Below are positions 28,050 to 37,832 of a stretch of DNA of 64,000 bases, one piece after another. The DNA is taken from positions 1,612,001 through 1,676,000 of the forward strand of contig CALSNB010000001.1 in assembly GCA_943787605.1 (NCBI GenBank). The letters run 5' to 3'. The notes below the pieces were generated by a model that saw only the letters and a list, made by a program, of their open reading frames with translations, ran no database searches and was not told the origin of the DNA. The DNA comes from GCA-2697345 sp002697345. Its GTDB lineage: Bacteria; Pseudomonadota; Alphaproteobacteria; Rhodobacterales; Rhodobacteraceae. The position numbers were made by a program, and so were the translations under genes. Each line of letters begins with the position of its first letter. Position 1 is the first letter of the stretch.

Positions 28050-30770
28050 ATGGCGTTTCAAGCAAATCAAAGAGAGCCGATCTTTGATAATAATATAAAA
28101 TTAATTATTGATCGACGTAGCCGAGAATTATTTGGCTTATTATTGATTGGGGTTAGCCTTTTTCTGTTCACACTACTACTAACTTATAATGCAGATGATT
28201 CAAGCTGGCTCTCATCTAGCAGTAAAAGTCCAAAAAATATAATGGGGCAATTTGGAGCTTCGACGGCTAGCCTACTCTTTATGATAGTTGGTTTGAGCTC
28301 GTGGATTATACCGAGTCTTTTGACAGCTTGGGGGCTTAGGTTTTTATTACATATAGGTTCGAATAGAGCATTGGGACGATTAGTGTTTTCCCCAATAGCA
28401 GTAGCTCTAATCTGTATTTTTGCTTCGTCCAACCCTACCCCTGCTGAGTGGAGTAATCCCTTTGGTCTTGGAGGCCTTTTTGGTGATATGGTTTTAGGGA
28501 GTATTATTAATATTTTTTCTATTAAGAGCTTAGTTGGTATTAATTTATTATCGTTAACTTTATTTATACTTTCGGCAACTGCTACCTTTTTTGTGTTTGG
28601 ATTTAACGGCTTTGAATTAAGAAAGATTGGAGGGATTTCTTTTACTTTTCTTTCATTTGTTTTCAAGACTAGCTCAAAAATACTGACTTTTACTGTTCGT
28701 TCTATAGCTCTATCAATGATCCGAACTAAGAGTATTAATCAACCTACAAATGAAGTAGACTGTATTCCCGAAAATTTAAAACTTTCTCATCCGGAAGCTT
28801 CCTTTGAAAAAACATATGCAGGTGAACTACCACCAATACAAAAAAAATCGTCTAAATTAAAATTTTCACTTTCACGTATCTTCCGTCGCACTCCCACTGA
28901 TAGTGGACTAAGTGAAATTGAACCTAAAATATCAAATACGCAGAGTGAAGTTAGAAGTGATCGCCTAAGTTCAAAGATTTCATCAATTATAGAAAGCAGG
29001 AAAGAGGTACAAGAAAAGTCAACACAACAAGAAATGGAAGAAGGTCTTGTCGTGAGTGTTGAGGGTGAGCCATTAGACAATCAAATTAATGAACCTTTTG
29101 ATTTGCTAAAAGAGGAACTTTATAAATCAAGTGAGATGGAGGTTTCAAAGGTAGCAATGACCAAAGCTGTTATTAAGTATCCTTTGCAAAAGAAAGTGGT
29201 ACCTTCAAAAAAAGCAGAGGAAGACTCGCAACCAGCTCTAAAGTTTGAAGATACTGGAGCAATATACGAATTACCACCACTCAATGTTCTTACAAACCCC
29301 ACTATAATTGAACGCCAGCAAATGAGCGATGAATCTTTGGAAGAGAATGCCAGAATGCTGGAGGCTGTCCTAGATGATTATGGCGTAAAGGGTGAAATAG
29401 TATCTGTGCGCCCAGGACCAGTTGTTACCATGTATGAATTAGAGCCTGCACCAGGATTAAAGGCATCTAGAGTTATCGGACTTTCTGATGACATAGCTCG
29501 ATCAATGTCCGCATTATCTGCTCGGGTCTCTACAGTGCCTGGTCGCTCTGTAATAGGTATTGAGCTACCAAACGTGACTCGTGAAATGGTGGTTTTGAGA
29601 GAGATACTATCATCTAGAGATTTTGGTGATGGGAAACAAAAGCTTCCACTTGCTTTAGGAAAAGATATTAGTGGGAGCCCAATTGTTGCTAATTTGGCAA
29701 AGATGCCACATTTGCTTATAGCGGGGACAACTGGGTCTGGTAAGTCTGTAGCTATAAACACAATGATCCTGAGCCTTTTATATAAGCTCTCCCCTGAAGA
29801 GTGTAGAATGATAATGATTGATCCTAAGATGCTAGAGTTAAGCGTATATGATGGTATTCCCCATCTTTTATCCCCTGTAGTGACAGACCCTAAGAAAGCA
29901 GTTGTTGCTCTTAAGTGGGTGGTGGGAGAGATGGAACAACGTTATCGAAAAATGTCAAAGATGGGGGTTAGAAACATTGATGGTTTTAATGGGAGAGTAA
30001 AAGAGACTCTTGCCAAAGGAGAGTTATTTTCTAGAACTGTGCAAACAGGGTTTAGTGATGAGACAGGTGACCCAGTATTTGAAACTGAAGAATTTAAACC
30101 AGAAAAAATGCCATATATAGTAGTAATTGTAGATGAGATGGCAGACTTGATGATGGTCGCTGGAAAAGAGATAGAGGCTTGTATCCAAAGACTAGCGCAG
30201 ATGGCACGTGCCTCTGGTATTCATTTAATCATGGCGACACAGCGCCCATCTGTTGACGTAATTACTGGTACAATAAAAGCAAACTTTCCCACACGTATTT
30301 CATTTCAAGTAACATCAAAAATCGATAGCAGAACAATATTAGGTGAAATGGGCGCTGAGCAACTCCTCGGCATGGGAGATATGCTTTATATGGCTGGTGG
30401 GTCAAAGATAACACGTATTCACGGACCCTTTGTAAGTGATGAAGAAGTTGAAGAAGTTGTTAATCACTTAAAGTCATTTGGGCCTCCAGAGTATATGTCG
30501 AGTGTTTTAGAGAGTGTTGATGAAGAGAAGAACAATGAAATTGATTTAGTTCTGGGGTTGGGAAGTGGAAATGATGGAGATAACACACTTTATGACATGG
30601 CCGTACAAATTGTAACAAATGATAGGAAATGCTCAACTTCTTATATCCAGAGGAAACTAGCTATAGGTTATAATAAGGCTGCTAAAATTGTTGAGGAAAT
30701 GGAAGATGCTGGACTAGTATCTTCGGCGAATCATGTTGGTAAGAGAGAGATTTTAGTACCTGAAAGATAA
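28050..30770 (+). CDS. ftsK: DNA translocase FtsK
   Basis: A 906-residue translocase that links chromosome segregation with division. The N-terminus has about four membrane helices (residues 28-195), then a low-complexity, charged linker to about 400, then the motor domain with Walker A GTTGSGKS near residue 558-565 and Walker B VIVDEMADLM near 694-703, and a C-terminal winged-helix gamma domain (about 840-906) with IQRKLAIGYNKAAKIVEEME for recognising KOPS-type sites. Length is normal for alphaproteobacterial FtsK. ATG 28050 with AAAGGT upstream. lolA follows after 50 bases in the usual ftsK-lolA arrangement. Confidence 0.95.
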   Translation: MAFQANQREPIFDNNIKLIIDRRSRELFGLLLIGVSLFLFTLLLTYNADDSSWLSSSSKSPKNIMGQFGASTASLLFMIVGLSSWIIPSLLTAWGLRFLLHIGSNRALGRLVFSPIAVALICIFASSNPTPAEWSNPFGLGGLFGDMVLGSIINIFSIKSLVGINLLSLTLFILSATATFFVFGFNGFELRKIGGISFTFLSFVFKTSSKILTFTVRSIALSMIRTKSINQPTNEVDCIPENLKLSHPEASFEKTYAGELPPIQKKSSKLKFSLSRIFRRTPTDSGLSEIEPKISNTQSEVRSDRLSSKISSIIESRKEVQEKSTQQEMEEGLVVSVEGEPLDNQINEPFDLLKEELYKSSEMEVSKVAMTKAVIKYPLQKKVVPSKKAEEDSQPALKFEDTGAIYELPPLNVLTNPTIIERQQMSDESLEENARMLEAVLDDYGVKGEIVSVRPGPVVTMYELEPAPGLKASRVIGLSDDIARSMSALSARVSTVPGRSVIGIELPNVTREMVVLREILSSRDFGDGKQKLPLALGKDISGSPIVANLAKMPHLLIAGTTGSGKSVAINTMILSLLYKLSPEECRMIMIDPKMLELSVYDGIPHLLSPVVTDPKKAVVALKWVVGEMEQRYRKMSKMGVRNIDGFNGRVKETLAKGELFSRTVQTGFSDETGDPVFETEEFKPEKMPYIVVIVDEMADLMMVAGKEIEACIQRLAQMARASGIHLIMATQRPSVDVITGTIKANFPTRISFQVTSKIDSRTILGEMGAEQLLGMGDMLYMAGGSKITRIHGPFVSDEEVEEVVNHLKSFGPPEYMSSVLESVDEEKNNEIDLVLGLGSGNDGDNTLYDMAVQIVTNDRKCSTSYIQRKLAIGYNKAAKIVEEMEDAGLVSSANHVGKREILVPER

Positions 30771-30820
30771 ATTTTAGAAAACAAATTAGAATTAATATTT
30801 AGTATTCAGGATTTTAAAAA

Positions 30821-31424
30821 TTGATAAAAAAAACTCTATTAATGGTCTTTATTATTGTGTTTTTTGGCACAACTTTAAGAGCTGAGAAGATCTCTCTATT
30901 GAATCTCTCTGCTTATTTGGAGTCAATTAAGAAGGTCTCAGGAAGCTTCACTCAGTTCAACAGTGATAAAACTGTATCAACTGGAAGGATATTTCTTTTC
31001 CGTCCAGGAAGAATGAGAATGGAGTACAAAACTCCAGATAATAGTTTAGTAATAGTTGGTGGTAGTCAGATTGCAGTATTCGATTCAAAGTCTAATACTC
31101 ATCCAAAGGTATTTCCTTTAAGAAAAACACCGTTAAAGATCTTACTAGAAAAAAAAATTAACTTAAAAGCAAAAGGTATAGTTATTAGGCATGAAAAAGT
31201 AGAAGACTCCACAGTATTGTTACTAAAAGATCCAAAGCTTTCATCATATGGAAGCTTGAAGCTGATCTTTACAGATCATCCTGTTACTTTAAGGCAGTGG
31301 GTTATTACTAAATGAAATGGGTGATCAGACAGTTTTAAAGTTTAAAGATTTTATGAATCAACCGAATATGTCTTCAAATAAATTTGATATATCTCTTGAG
31401 ATTGATAATAGAGTGTTTGATTAG
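30821..31424 (+). CDS. lolA: Outer-membrane lipoprotein carrier LolA (one frameshift)
   Basis: Periplasmic chaperone that carries lipoproteins to the outer membrane. A signal peptide (to about residue 21) is followed by SGSFTQFNSDKTVSTGRIFLFRPGRMRMEY, the typical LolA start, and ends with TLRQWVITK, where a surplus A near 31312 breaks the frame. The continuation EMGDQTVLKFKDF...KFDIS to the stop at 31424 matches the family's C-terminus, giving about 200 residues. The start is TTG 30821 with CAGGA ten bases upstream. It follows ftsK in the same orientation. Confidence 0.87.
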
Positions 31425-31440
31425 TTATTACTGCAGAGTT

Positions 31441-32323
31441 TTAAATTAAAAAGAAAAGGATCACTGGTATGTAAACTATTGATAAAATAGTTGAAACTAT
31501 AACCAAACCAGCGACATCCTCGGCACCACTATTATATTTTGCAGCCAACAAGTATGAAGTTACCGCTACTGGAGTCGTGAGTTGTAGTAATAATACAGAA
31601 AATGGTATGTGAGACAGTTCAAAATAATTTCCAGCTACTATGGCGGCTAGTAAGCATAAAAAAAATTTTATTGTAGTTAACCCTAATGCTCTTGAAAGGT
31701 TTTGTAGACGAAGTCTTGCAATGGCAACACCCAGTGTTATTAGCATTAATGGTATTGCCATCTGCCCTATGAGCTCAAGGGTCGACGTAAGAAACTTTGG
31801 TGTTTCCCAGTCATTAATAAGGAATATGGCGCCCATTAAGGTCCCCCACACCAGTGGTTCCTTTAGTGCTTTTGATATAGAGCCGCCCCCAGAGATAATC
31901 CATACACCAAAAGTAAAATTATAAACTGCCATAATAGCAAATACTACCACGGCGTAACCAAGGCCTTCCACGCCAAACGCAAAAAATGCTAGAGGAAGTC
32001 CTAGGTTCCCAGTATTTCCAAAGGTAAGGGGTGCAAGAAAAGTTGTAATATCTAGTTTCGTTATTTTTACTAAAAGGAAACAGATGATGGTTACGAATGC
32101 ATATGCTCCTACTGTAGCAAAACAGATTGCCCAAAGCGTATCACTTGAGATATTTGTATTCATTAATGCTACAAAGATTAAACAGGGTAAAGCTAAAGTC
32201 ATTGCTAACCTAGTGACGAACTCTATCTTTGTATTCAAAGCCTAATTTTACCCATATAAAACCAATTGCTGCCAAAAAAAACACTGGAGCTGATATTTGA
32301 AATACATTAAATACTAGATTCAT
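31441..32323 (-). CDS. AEC-family auxin-efflux-type permease (one frameshift)
   Basis: An inner-membrane transporter with about ten hydrophobic segments. The main frame shows LAPLTFGNTGNLGLPLAFF and GQMAIPLMLITLGVAIARL, typical of the AEC family, which moves small carboxylates or amino-acid-like anions. The N-terminal segment (VFNVFQISAPVFFLAAIGFIWVKLGFEY) is in another frame starting at ATG 32323, preceded by AGGA; one surplus base near 32236 breaks the gene. The repaired length is about 293 residues, normal. Substrate unknown. It is convergent with lolA. Confidence 0.8.
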
Positions 32324-32407
32324 TATTGGATTCCTGCGAAAGAGACATATATAATAGATAAGTAAGTTAATGATATTCTATCTAAAGGGTTTAAAGGTTT
32401 CAATTAT

Positions 32408-32737
32408 ATGCTGAAGTCACATGCAAAATATACACTAGGTCAAATTGTTTGCCATAAAAAATACCCATTTAGAGGAGTTATTTTTGATGTGGATCCAGAG
32501 TTTTCAAATACAGAAGAGTGGTATGATAATATCCCTATTGAAAACCGTCCTAAGAAAAATCAACCATTTTATCACTTACTAGCAGAAAATGATGAAAGCT
32601 ATTATGTTGCATATGTATCTGAACAAAATTTGGATATAGATAAGTCTGGTGAACCTGTAAGCCATCCAGATCTCGCCGCAATGTTTGGTGACTATGAGGG
32701 CGGTGGAAAATACCCTTTACAATTTGACTTTAATTAG
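32408..32737 (+). CDS. hspQ: Heat shock protein HspQ
   Basis: A 109-residue HspQ: AKYTLGQIVCHKKYPFRGVIFDVDPEF at the start, then the SYYVAYVSEQNL segment and the conserved GEPVSHPDLA end. HspQ is a small factor that modulates Lon proteolysis and DnaA stability in enterobacteria; this role is assumed to be similar. ATG 32408. Its stop overlaps the stop of the convergent ggt by four bases (TTAATTAG region). Confidence 0.9.
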   Translation: MLKSHAKYTLGQIVCHKKYPFRGVIFDVDPEFSNTEEWYDNIPIENRPKKNQPFYHLLAENDESYYVAYVSEQNLDIDKSGEPVSHPDLAAMFGDYEGGGKYPLQFDFN

Positions 32738-34315
32738 TAGCCAAGTGCGCATCCATCTTTTCGAGGGTCAGAGCCTCCTTGTAAGACCCCATTTTTGTGA
32801 TCAATCAAAATAGCTTGGGCTCCTCCTATTGGCTCGACCGGGATTGAAACTTTATGTCCAAGATCCTCAAGTTCAGAATAAATGTTATTTGCGTAACCTT
32901 TTTCAATCTTCATGTCTCCGCGATCTGAAAAAGATCTTGGACCATCTATAGCAGTTTGGGGATCCATTTCATAATCAACAAAATTCGAAACAAAACGTGA
33001 GTGACCATTTGGCTGATAGGCACCTCCCATAACACCAAAGGGCATAATGACTTTGCCATTTTTTTTAATCATGCCAGGTATAATTGTGTGCATAGGCCGT
33101 TTGTTTCCGCCAACCTCATTAGGGTGTCCTTCAGTTAAATTAAAGCCACTTCCACGATTTTGAAAAAGAACACCATATTTTTCAGATGCAATACCTGAAC
33201 CAAAACTCTGAAAAATTGAATAGATTAGAGAGACAGCCATGTGATCTTTATCGACTACAGTTAGGTATATTGTATCTTTATGAACCTGTTCTGATATGGA
33301 GGATGGTGAGTTTATAGCTTTATTTGGGTTAATTAACTTAGCCAAAGAATTAGCCGTGTCATTGGAAAGCATGTGTTCTAGTCGAGTCACATAATTAGCA
33401 TCCGCCAAAAATCTATTTCTTGCATCATAGGCTAGTTTCGCGGCTTCAGCTTCAATGTGAACTCGTTGTGAACCAAAAGGGTCCATATTAACAATATCAA
33501 AGCTTTTTAGTATATTGTTCATTAAAATAGCAGTAGCACCATGCCCATTCGGTGGATGTTCTACCAACTCTATATCTTTATAAAAACCTGAAATAGGGTT
33601 AGTATACTCGCACTTAGTAGCAGAAAAGTCATCAAGGGTATGAGACCCTCCTAATTGACTTAAGGAATTAACCATATCTTCAGCAATCTCGCCTTCATAG
33701 AAAGCCTTACGACCGTCCTTTGAAACTTTACGCAAAATTTCTGCCTGTTTTGGAGCTTTAAAAATTTGACCTGGTCTAGGTGCTTGGCCATTTAGTAAAT
33801 AAAACTTCTTAGCAACACCTTGTAAATTCTGTTCGCTTTTTTTCCCAATCAAAACCTGTTCTATTACCAACTGGAACTCCGGTTTCAGCATAATAAATAG
33901 CTGGCCTTAAAGTTTCGGCCATACTCATATTCCCATAATCTTCAGATAGCCTACAGAAAGCATCTATCGCGCCCGGGATGGTCACCGCATCTGCGGTATC
34001 TGTTGGCATAACAGTTAGACCTTTGGATGTGAGTTTTTGAGAGGTTAATGATTTAGGCGACTTTCCAGAACCATTCAACCCAACTATTTCTTCAGAGTTT
34101 TTTGGTTTTAAAAGAACAAAACAGTCACCGCCTATGCCAGTCATTTGTGGCTCACATAAGCCAAGTAAAACTGCCCCAGCAATAGCAGCATCAACTGCAT
34201 TTCCACCATTCTCTAAAATGGATAGAGCAACCTTGCACGCCAGTGGATTTGAAGTAGCACACATGGCGTTGCTGGCAAACACTGGAGATCTACCCGGTAA
34301 GTGAAAGTTTCTCAT
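32734..34315 (-). CDS. ggt: Gamma-glutamyltransferase family protein (one frameshift)
   Basis: An Ntn-hydrolase fold family that cleaves gamma-glutamyl bonds and autoprocesses at a Thr. The first part (ATG 34315) has NPLACKVALSILENGGNAVDAAIA and GIGGDCF; the second has ILMNNIL, the nucleophile region KDTIYLTVVDKDHMAVSLI, GSGFNL and PFGVMGGAYQPNGH. No signal peptide is evident, so it may be cytosolic. The parts are joined across a break in the A-run near 33843 (A7 should be A6), which restores DWEKSEQNLQG. The repaired length is about 526 residues. This is the last broken gene toward the right side of the window. Confidence 0.86.
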
Positions 34316-34469
34316 AATTTTAACCTTTTTGGTGTTTGGTTGGAGACATCATTGACTATTTTTTTTCTCGTCATAAGGTTATTTTAAACATTTAGGAAGT
34401 ACTTTTTAGTAAATAGTTAGTTTCTTAGGTATAGTACTTTTTGCTTATTATTTAATAGAAGGTTGTTAT

Positions 34470-34499
34470 ATGATTGATTTACCTGAAGGTTTAATTTAA
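34470..34499 (+). other. Possible nine-codon upstream reading frame
   Basis: A short frame MIDLPEGLI ends 13 bases before the DMGDH-like gene and has GAAGG about eight bases upstream of its ATG. It could be a leader peptide, but frames this short occur often by chance; position and ribosome-binding site are the only support. Confidence 0.2.
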
Positions 34500-34512
34500 A
34501 AGGGTTTAAGTA

Positions 34513-36954
34513 ATGGTAGATTTCCCAACAACGGCGCGTGTAGTAATTATTGGTGGGGGAGTAGTTGGTACCTCAGCTCTTTATCATTTATGCAAATTTG
34601 GTTGGAAGGACAGCATTTTATTAGAAAAAAATGAGCTTACTGCTGGCTCGACATGGCATGCCGCGGGCAATTGTCCATCGTTTAGTACTTCGTGGGCGAT
34701 CATGAATATGCAAAGATATTCCCTAGAACTCTACCGTGGCTTGGCGGAAGAGGTTGATTACCCTATGAATTATCACGTTACTGGGTCACTAAGGCTTGCG
34801 CACTCTATAAATAGAATGAAAGAGTTCGAACGCTGCAGGAGTATGGGAAAGTATCAAGGAATGGACTTAGATATTATGCAAGTCTCTGACATGAAAGATA
34901 TCTACCCATTCTTAGAAACACATGACTTAGCTGGTGGTCTCTATGATCCTGATGACGGTGATATTGACCCTGCCCAGTTGACTCAGGCGCTTGCAAAAGG
35001 CGCACGAAACATGGGTGGAAAAATTTTCAGATTTTCGCCAGCAATTGGCATCTCTAGAGAGGGTGATGAGTGGGTTGTACACACAGAAAAAGGTAACATT
35101 AGATGTGAAAAAGTAGTTAATGCAGCAGGTTATTATGCTCAAAGAGTTGGAGAGTGGTTTAAGCCATTTGGAGGCAGAACGGTTCCAATGGCTACAATGT
35201 CTCATCAGTTCTTTTTAACTGAGCCCATAAAAGAGTTAGAAGAATGGTCCAAAGATAACGGGAAGCTTCCTTTATTAAGAGATGTAGATAGTAGTTATTA
35301 CTTAAGGCAAGAAAAATTTGGACTTAATCTTGGACCTTATGAAAGAAATTGTAAGGCACATTGGGTAACACCCGATGATCCAATGCCAGAGGACTTCAGT
35401 TTTCAGCTTTATCCAGATGATTTGGAAAGGTTAGAGTGGTACATAGAAGACGCAATGGCTAGGGTGCCTATTCTTGGTACTTCTGGAGTAGGAAAAGTTA
35501 TTAATGGTCCAATTCCTTATGCGCCAGATGGTTTACCCTTAATTGGCCCAATGCCAGGAGTAGCAAATGCATTTGAAGCGTGTGTTTTTACTTTTGGAAT
35601 CACTCAGGCAGGAGGCGCAGGAAAAGTCCTCGCAGAATGGGTGATAGAAGGAGAAACAGAGTGGGACATGTGGGCAGTAGATCCACGCAGATATACATCA
35701 TATGCTGACGGAAAATATTGCCTTGAAAAGGCAGTGGAGATCTACGGGCATGAATATGCAATGCATTTTCCTAATTATGAGTGGCCAAATGGCAGAAATA
35801 AAAAATTATCACCAATAGATGAGCGTATTAGAGGATTGGGTGGTGTCATGGGGGTATATAATGGTTGGGAAAGAGCAAATTGGTTTGCAAATCCTGGTGA
35901 TGATACGTCCCTAGAGTCTTGTGAGACCTGGGAAAGATCTGGACCTTGGGAAGTTAGAGTTAAAGAGGAGTGTTTGGCTGTAAGAGATAGCTGTGGAATT
36001 TTGGATCTTCCTGGTTTTTCACGATTTCGAATAAGTGGAGTCGGTGCGGCAGAAGAAATTCGAAAACTCTGCACTGGAGCAATTCCAAAGGTAGGGCGGA
36101 TGAATCTAATATATGTGTCTGACAGTAGAGGAAAAATCTTGTCAGAGTTGTCATGTGTTCGATTAACAGAAGATGATTTTATTTTAATCACAGCGGCTGC
36201 AGCACAGTGGCATGATAGAGAGCTATTGAATAATAAACTTTCTAAAAACATCAAGATTTTTGATGAAACTGATGATATGGATACTCTTATAATTACAGGG
36301 CCAAAATCTAGAAATGTGTTATCATTAATTTCAGATGTAGACGTTAATAAGGGTTGGTTGACCCACCAGGTTGCTAATGTTGCCGGTGTTGAGGCTTTTG
36401 TAATAAGAGTTTCTTTTGCAGGTGAGCTAGGGTGGGAAGTTCATTTAAAGAATAAGGATGTTCAAAAGGTATATGATGCTGCAAATTTAAATGGAGCAAA
36501 ACCATTTGGTATGTATGCTTTAAACTCATTAAGAATAGAAAAGGGTTATCGAGCCTGGAAAGGAGAGTTAACAACAGATTACTCACTTTTAGAGGGTGGC
36601 CTGGATAGATTTATAAAATTTGATAAACCACAGGAATTTGAAGGTAAAAGTGCTCTACTGAGTGAAATGCAGCAGGGGATTAAGAGTAGATTTGTTACTT
36701 TAATAGTTGATAGTGAAAAGTATGATGCTCCTTATATGTCAACAATATGGAGTGAAAATCAGATTGTGGGGGAGACAACTTCTGGTGGTTGGGGTTACCG
36801 GGTAAATAAATCTATTGCATTGGGGGTCATAAAGTCTGAATTTTGTCAGCAAGGGCAAAGCCTAGAAGTTGAAATCTACGGGGAGAGATTTAATGCGATT
36901 GTTCAAGAAGATAAGCCACTTTGGGATCCTGACAATGAAAGACTAAGGTCATGA
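34513..36954 (+). CDS. FAD-dependent oxidoreductase with GcvT domain (DMGDH-like), first copy
   Basis: An 813-residue two-domain enzyme of the dimethylglycine/sarcosine dehydrogenase family. The N-terminal flavin domain starts RVVIIGGGVVGTSALYHL and has STWHAAG with His49 at the position of the FAD-linking His of mammalian dimethylglycine dehydrogenase. From about residue 400 an aminomethyltransferase-like C-terminal region (GcvT fold) accepts one-carbon units on tetrahydrofolate (AGELGWEVH near 636). The substrate is probably a methylated amine, glycine betaine derivative or related compound; which one is not known. The next gene overlaps its stop by four bases. Confidence 0.85.
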   Translation: MVDFPTTARVVIIGGGVVGTSALYHLCKFGWKDSILLEKNELTAGSTWHAAGNCPSFSTSWAIMNMQRYSLELYRGLAEEVDYPMNYHVTGSLRLAHSINRMKEFERCRSMGKYQGMDLDIMQVSDMKDIYPFLETHDLAGGLYDPDDGDIDPAQLTQALAKGARNMGGKIFRFSPAIGISREGDEWVVHTEKGNIRCEKVVNAAGYYAQRVGEWFKPFGGRTVPMATMSHQFFLTEPIKELEEWSKDNGKLPLLRDVDSSYYLRQEKFGLNLGPYERNCKAHWVTPDDPMPEDFSFQLYPDDLERLEWYIEDAMARVPILGTSGVGKVINGPIPYAPDGLPLIGPMPGVANAFEACVFTFGITQAGGAGKVLAEWVIEGETEWDMWAVDPRRYTSYADGKYCLEKAVEIYGHEYAMHFPNYEWPNGRNKKLSPIDERIRGLGGVMGVYNGWERANWFANPGDDTSLESCETWERSGPWEVRVKEECLAVRDSCGILDLPGFSRFRISGVGAAEEIRKLCTGAIPKVGRMNLIYVSDSRGKILSELSCVRLTEDDFILITAAAAQWHDRELLNNKLSKNIKIFDETDDMDTLIITGPKSRNVLSLISDVDVNKGWLTHQVANVAGVEAFVIRVSFAGELGWEVHLKNKDVQKVYDAANLNGAKPFGMYALNSLRIEKGYRAWKGELTTDYSLLEGGLDRFIKFDKPQEFEGKSALLSEMQQGIKSRFVTLIVDSEKYDAPYMSTIWSENQIVGETTSGGWGYRVNKSIALGVIKSEFCQQGQSLEVEIYGERFNAIVQEDKPLWDPDNERLRS

Positions 36955-37832
36955 CCGTAACTATTCTAGATGGGGGTATGGGGCAGGAACTTGTTAAGAG
37001 AAGTGTCGAAACCCCAACACCACTTTGGGCGACACAGTTAATGATTGATTCCCCTAATATGGTTGGAGAAGTTCATGATGATTATTTTGCTGCAGGAGCA
37101 GATATCTGTACAACAAACACATATGCTATCCATCATGATAGACTTTTGAAGTCAGGGAAAGATGAAGAGTTTATACACTTACATCAAACTGCTTGTAGAG
37201 TTGCAGTAGAATCGAGAGATAGATTTGGTTCAGGGTTGGTGGCAGGTTCCCTAGGCCCACTAGGATGGTCTTATCAAAGTGAGTCTTCTGTTCTGCCATC
37301 AGAGGCTTTTAGGCTATATCAAGAAATTGTTAATATTCATGAGTCATTTGTGGATATGTTTATTATTGAGACTGTTTCATCGATTGAACAAGGTTGGGGA
37401 GCACTAGAGGCAACTTCAAAACAGGACAAGCCAGTTTGGATAGCTTTTTCTGTAGATGATAATGATGGGACAAAGTTGCGATCGGGTGAGGATCTTAAAA
37501 AAATAAATTCCTTGGTAGAAAAGTATAATCCTGCAGCAATTTTATTAAACTGCTCAACACCTGAGGCTATAAGTTTGGGTTTGCCTATAATACGTAGCTT
37601 TAATTTACCATTTGGTGGTTATGCTAACGGTTTCTCTCGTATAGCAAAGGAATATTTAACCAAGCTATCAACTGTTGAATTACTAGACACTAGAGAGGAT
37701 TTAACACCAACTAAGTATGCTGATTTTGTTTCTAGTTGGGTCGATTTGGGTGCCACTATTGTGGGCGGCTGTTGTGAAGTTGGTCCCTCCCATATCGCTG
37801 AGTTAACTCGCAGATTTAAGGAATCTAGGTAA
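36951..37832 (+). CDS. Homocysteine S-methyltransferase family protein
   Basis: A 293-residue barrel of the betaine/methylmethionine-homocysteine S-methyltransferase family. It begins ILDGGMGQELVKR and carries the three zinc-ligand cysteines: Cys201 in LLNCSTPEA, and Cys274-Cys275 in GGCCEVGPSHI. The enzyme transfers a methyl from a sulfonium or betaine donor to homocysteine. Placed between two DMGDH-like genes with overlaps on both sides (ATGA at the 5' end, one base at the 3' end), it may supply dimethylated amine by demethylating glycine betaine, so I read the trio as a betaine-to-glycine route. This is an inference. Confidence 0.87.
   Translation: MTVTILDGGMGQELVKRSVETPTPLWATQLMIDSPNMVGEVHDDYFAAGADICTTNTYAIHHDRLLKSGKDEEFIHLHQTACRVAVESRDRFGSGLVAGSLGPLGWSYQSESSVLPSEAFRLYQEIVNIHESFVDMFIIETVSSIEQGWGALEATSKQDKPVWIAFSVDDNDGTKLRSGEDLKKINSLVEKYNPAAILLNCSTPEAISLGLPIIRSFNLPFGGYANGFSRIAKEYLTKLSTVELLDTREDLTPTKYADFVSSWVDLGATIVGGCCEVGPSHIAELTRRFKESR

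Noticed and set aside
28184..28666. Minus-strand frame within ftsK
   Set aside because: It mirrors the membrane region of FtsK and shows no family motif.
14132..33845. Programmed frameshifting or recoding as the cause of the split genes
   Set aside because: The breaks occur at unrelated sites without common slippery sequences or following structures, include both insertions and deletions, and leuS would need four of them.
1697..34315. Real pseudogenes from genome decay
   Set aside because: Essential genes are affected, motifs beyond each break are perfectly kept, and no larger deletions or stop codons in frame accompany the breaks.
34316..34512. SAM or glycine riboswitch before the methylamine operon
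   Set aside because: No conserved core of either class is visible in the AT-rich leader.
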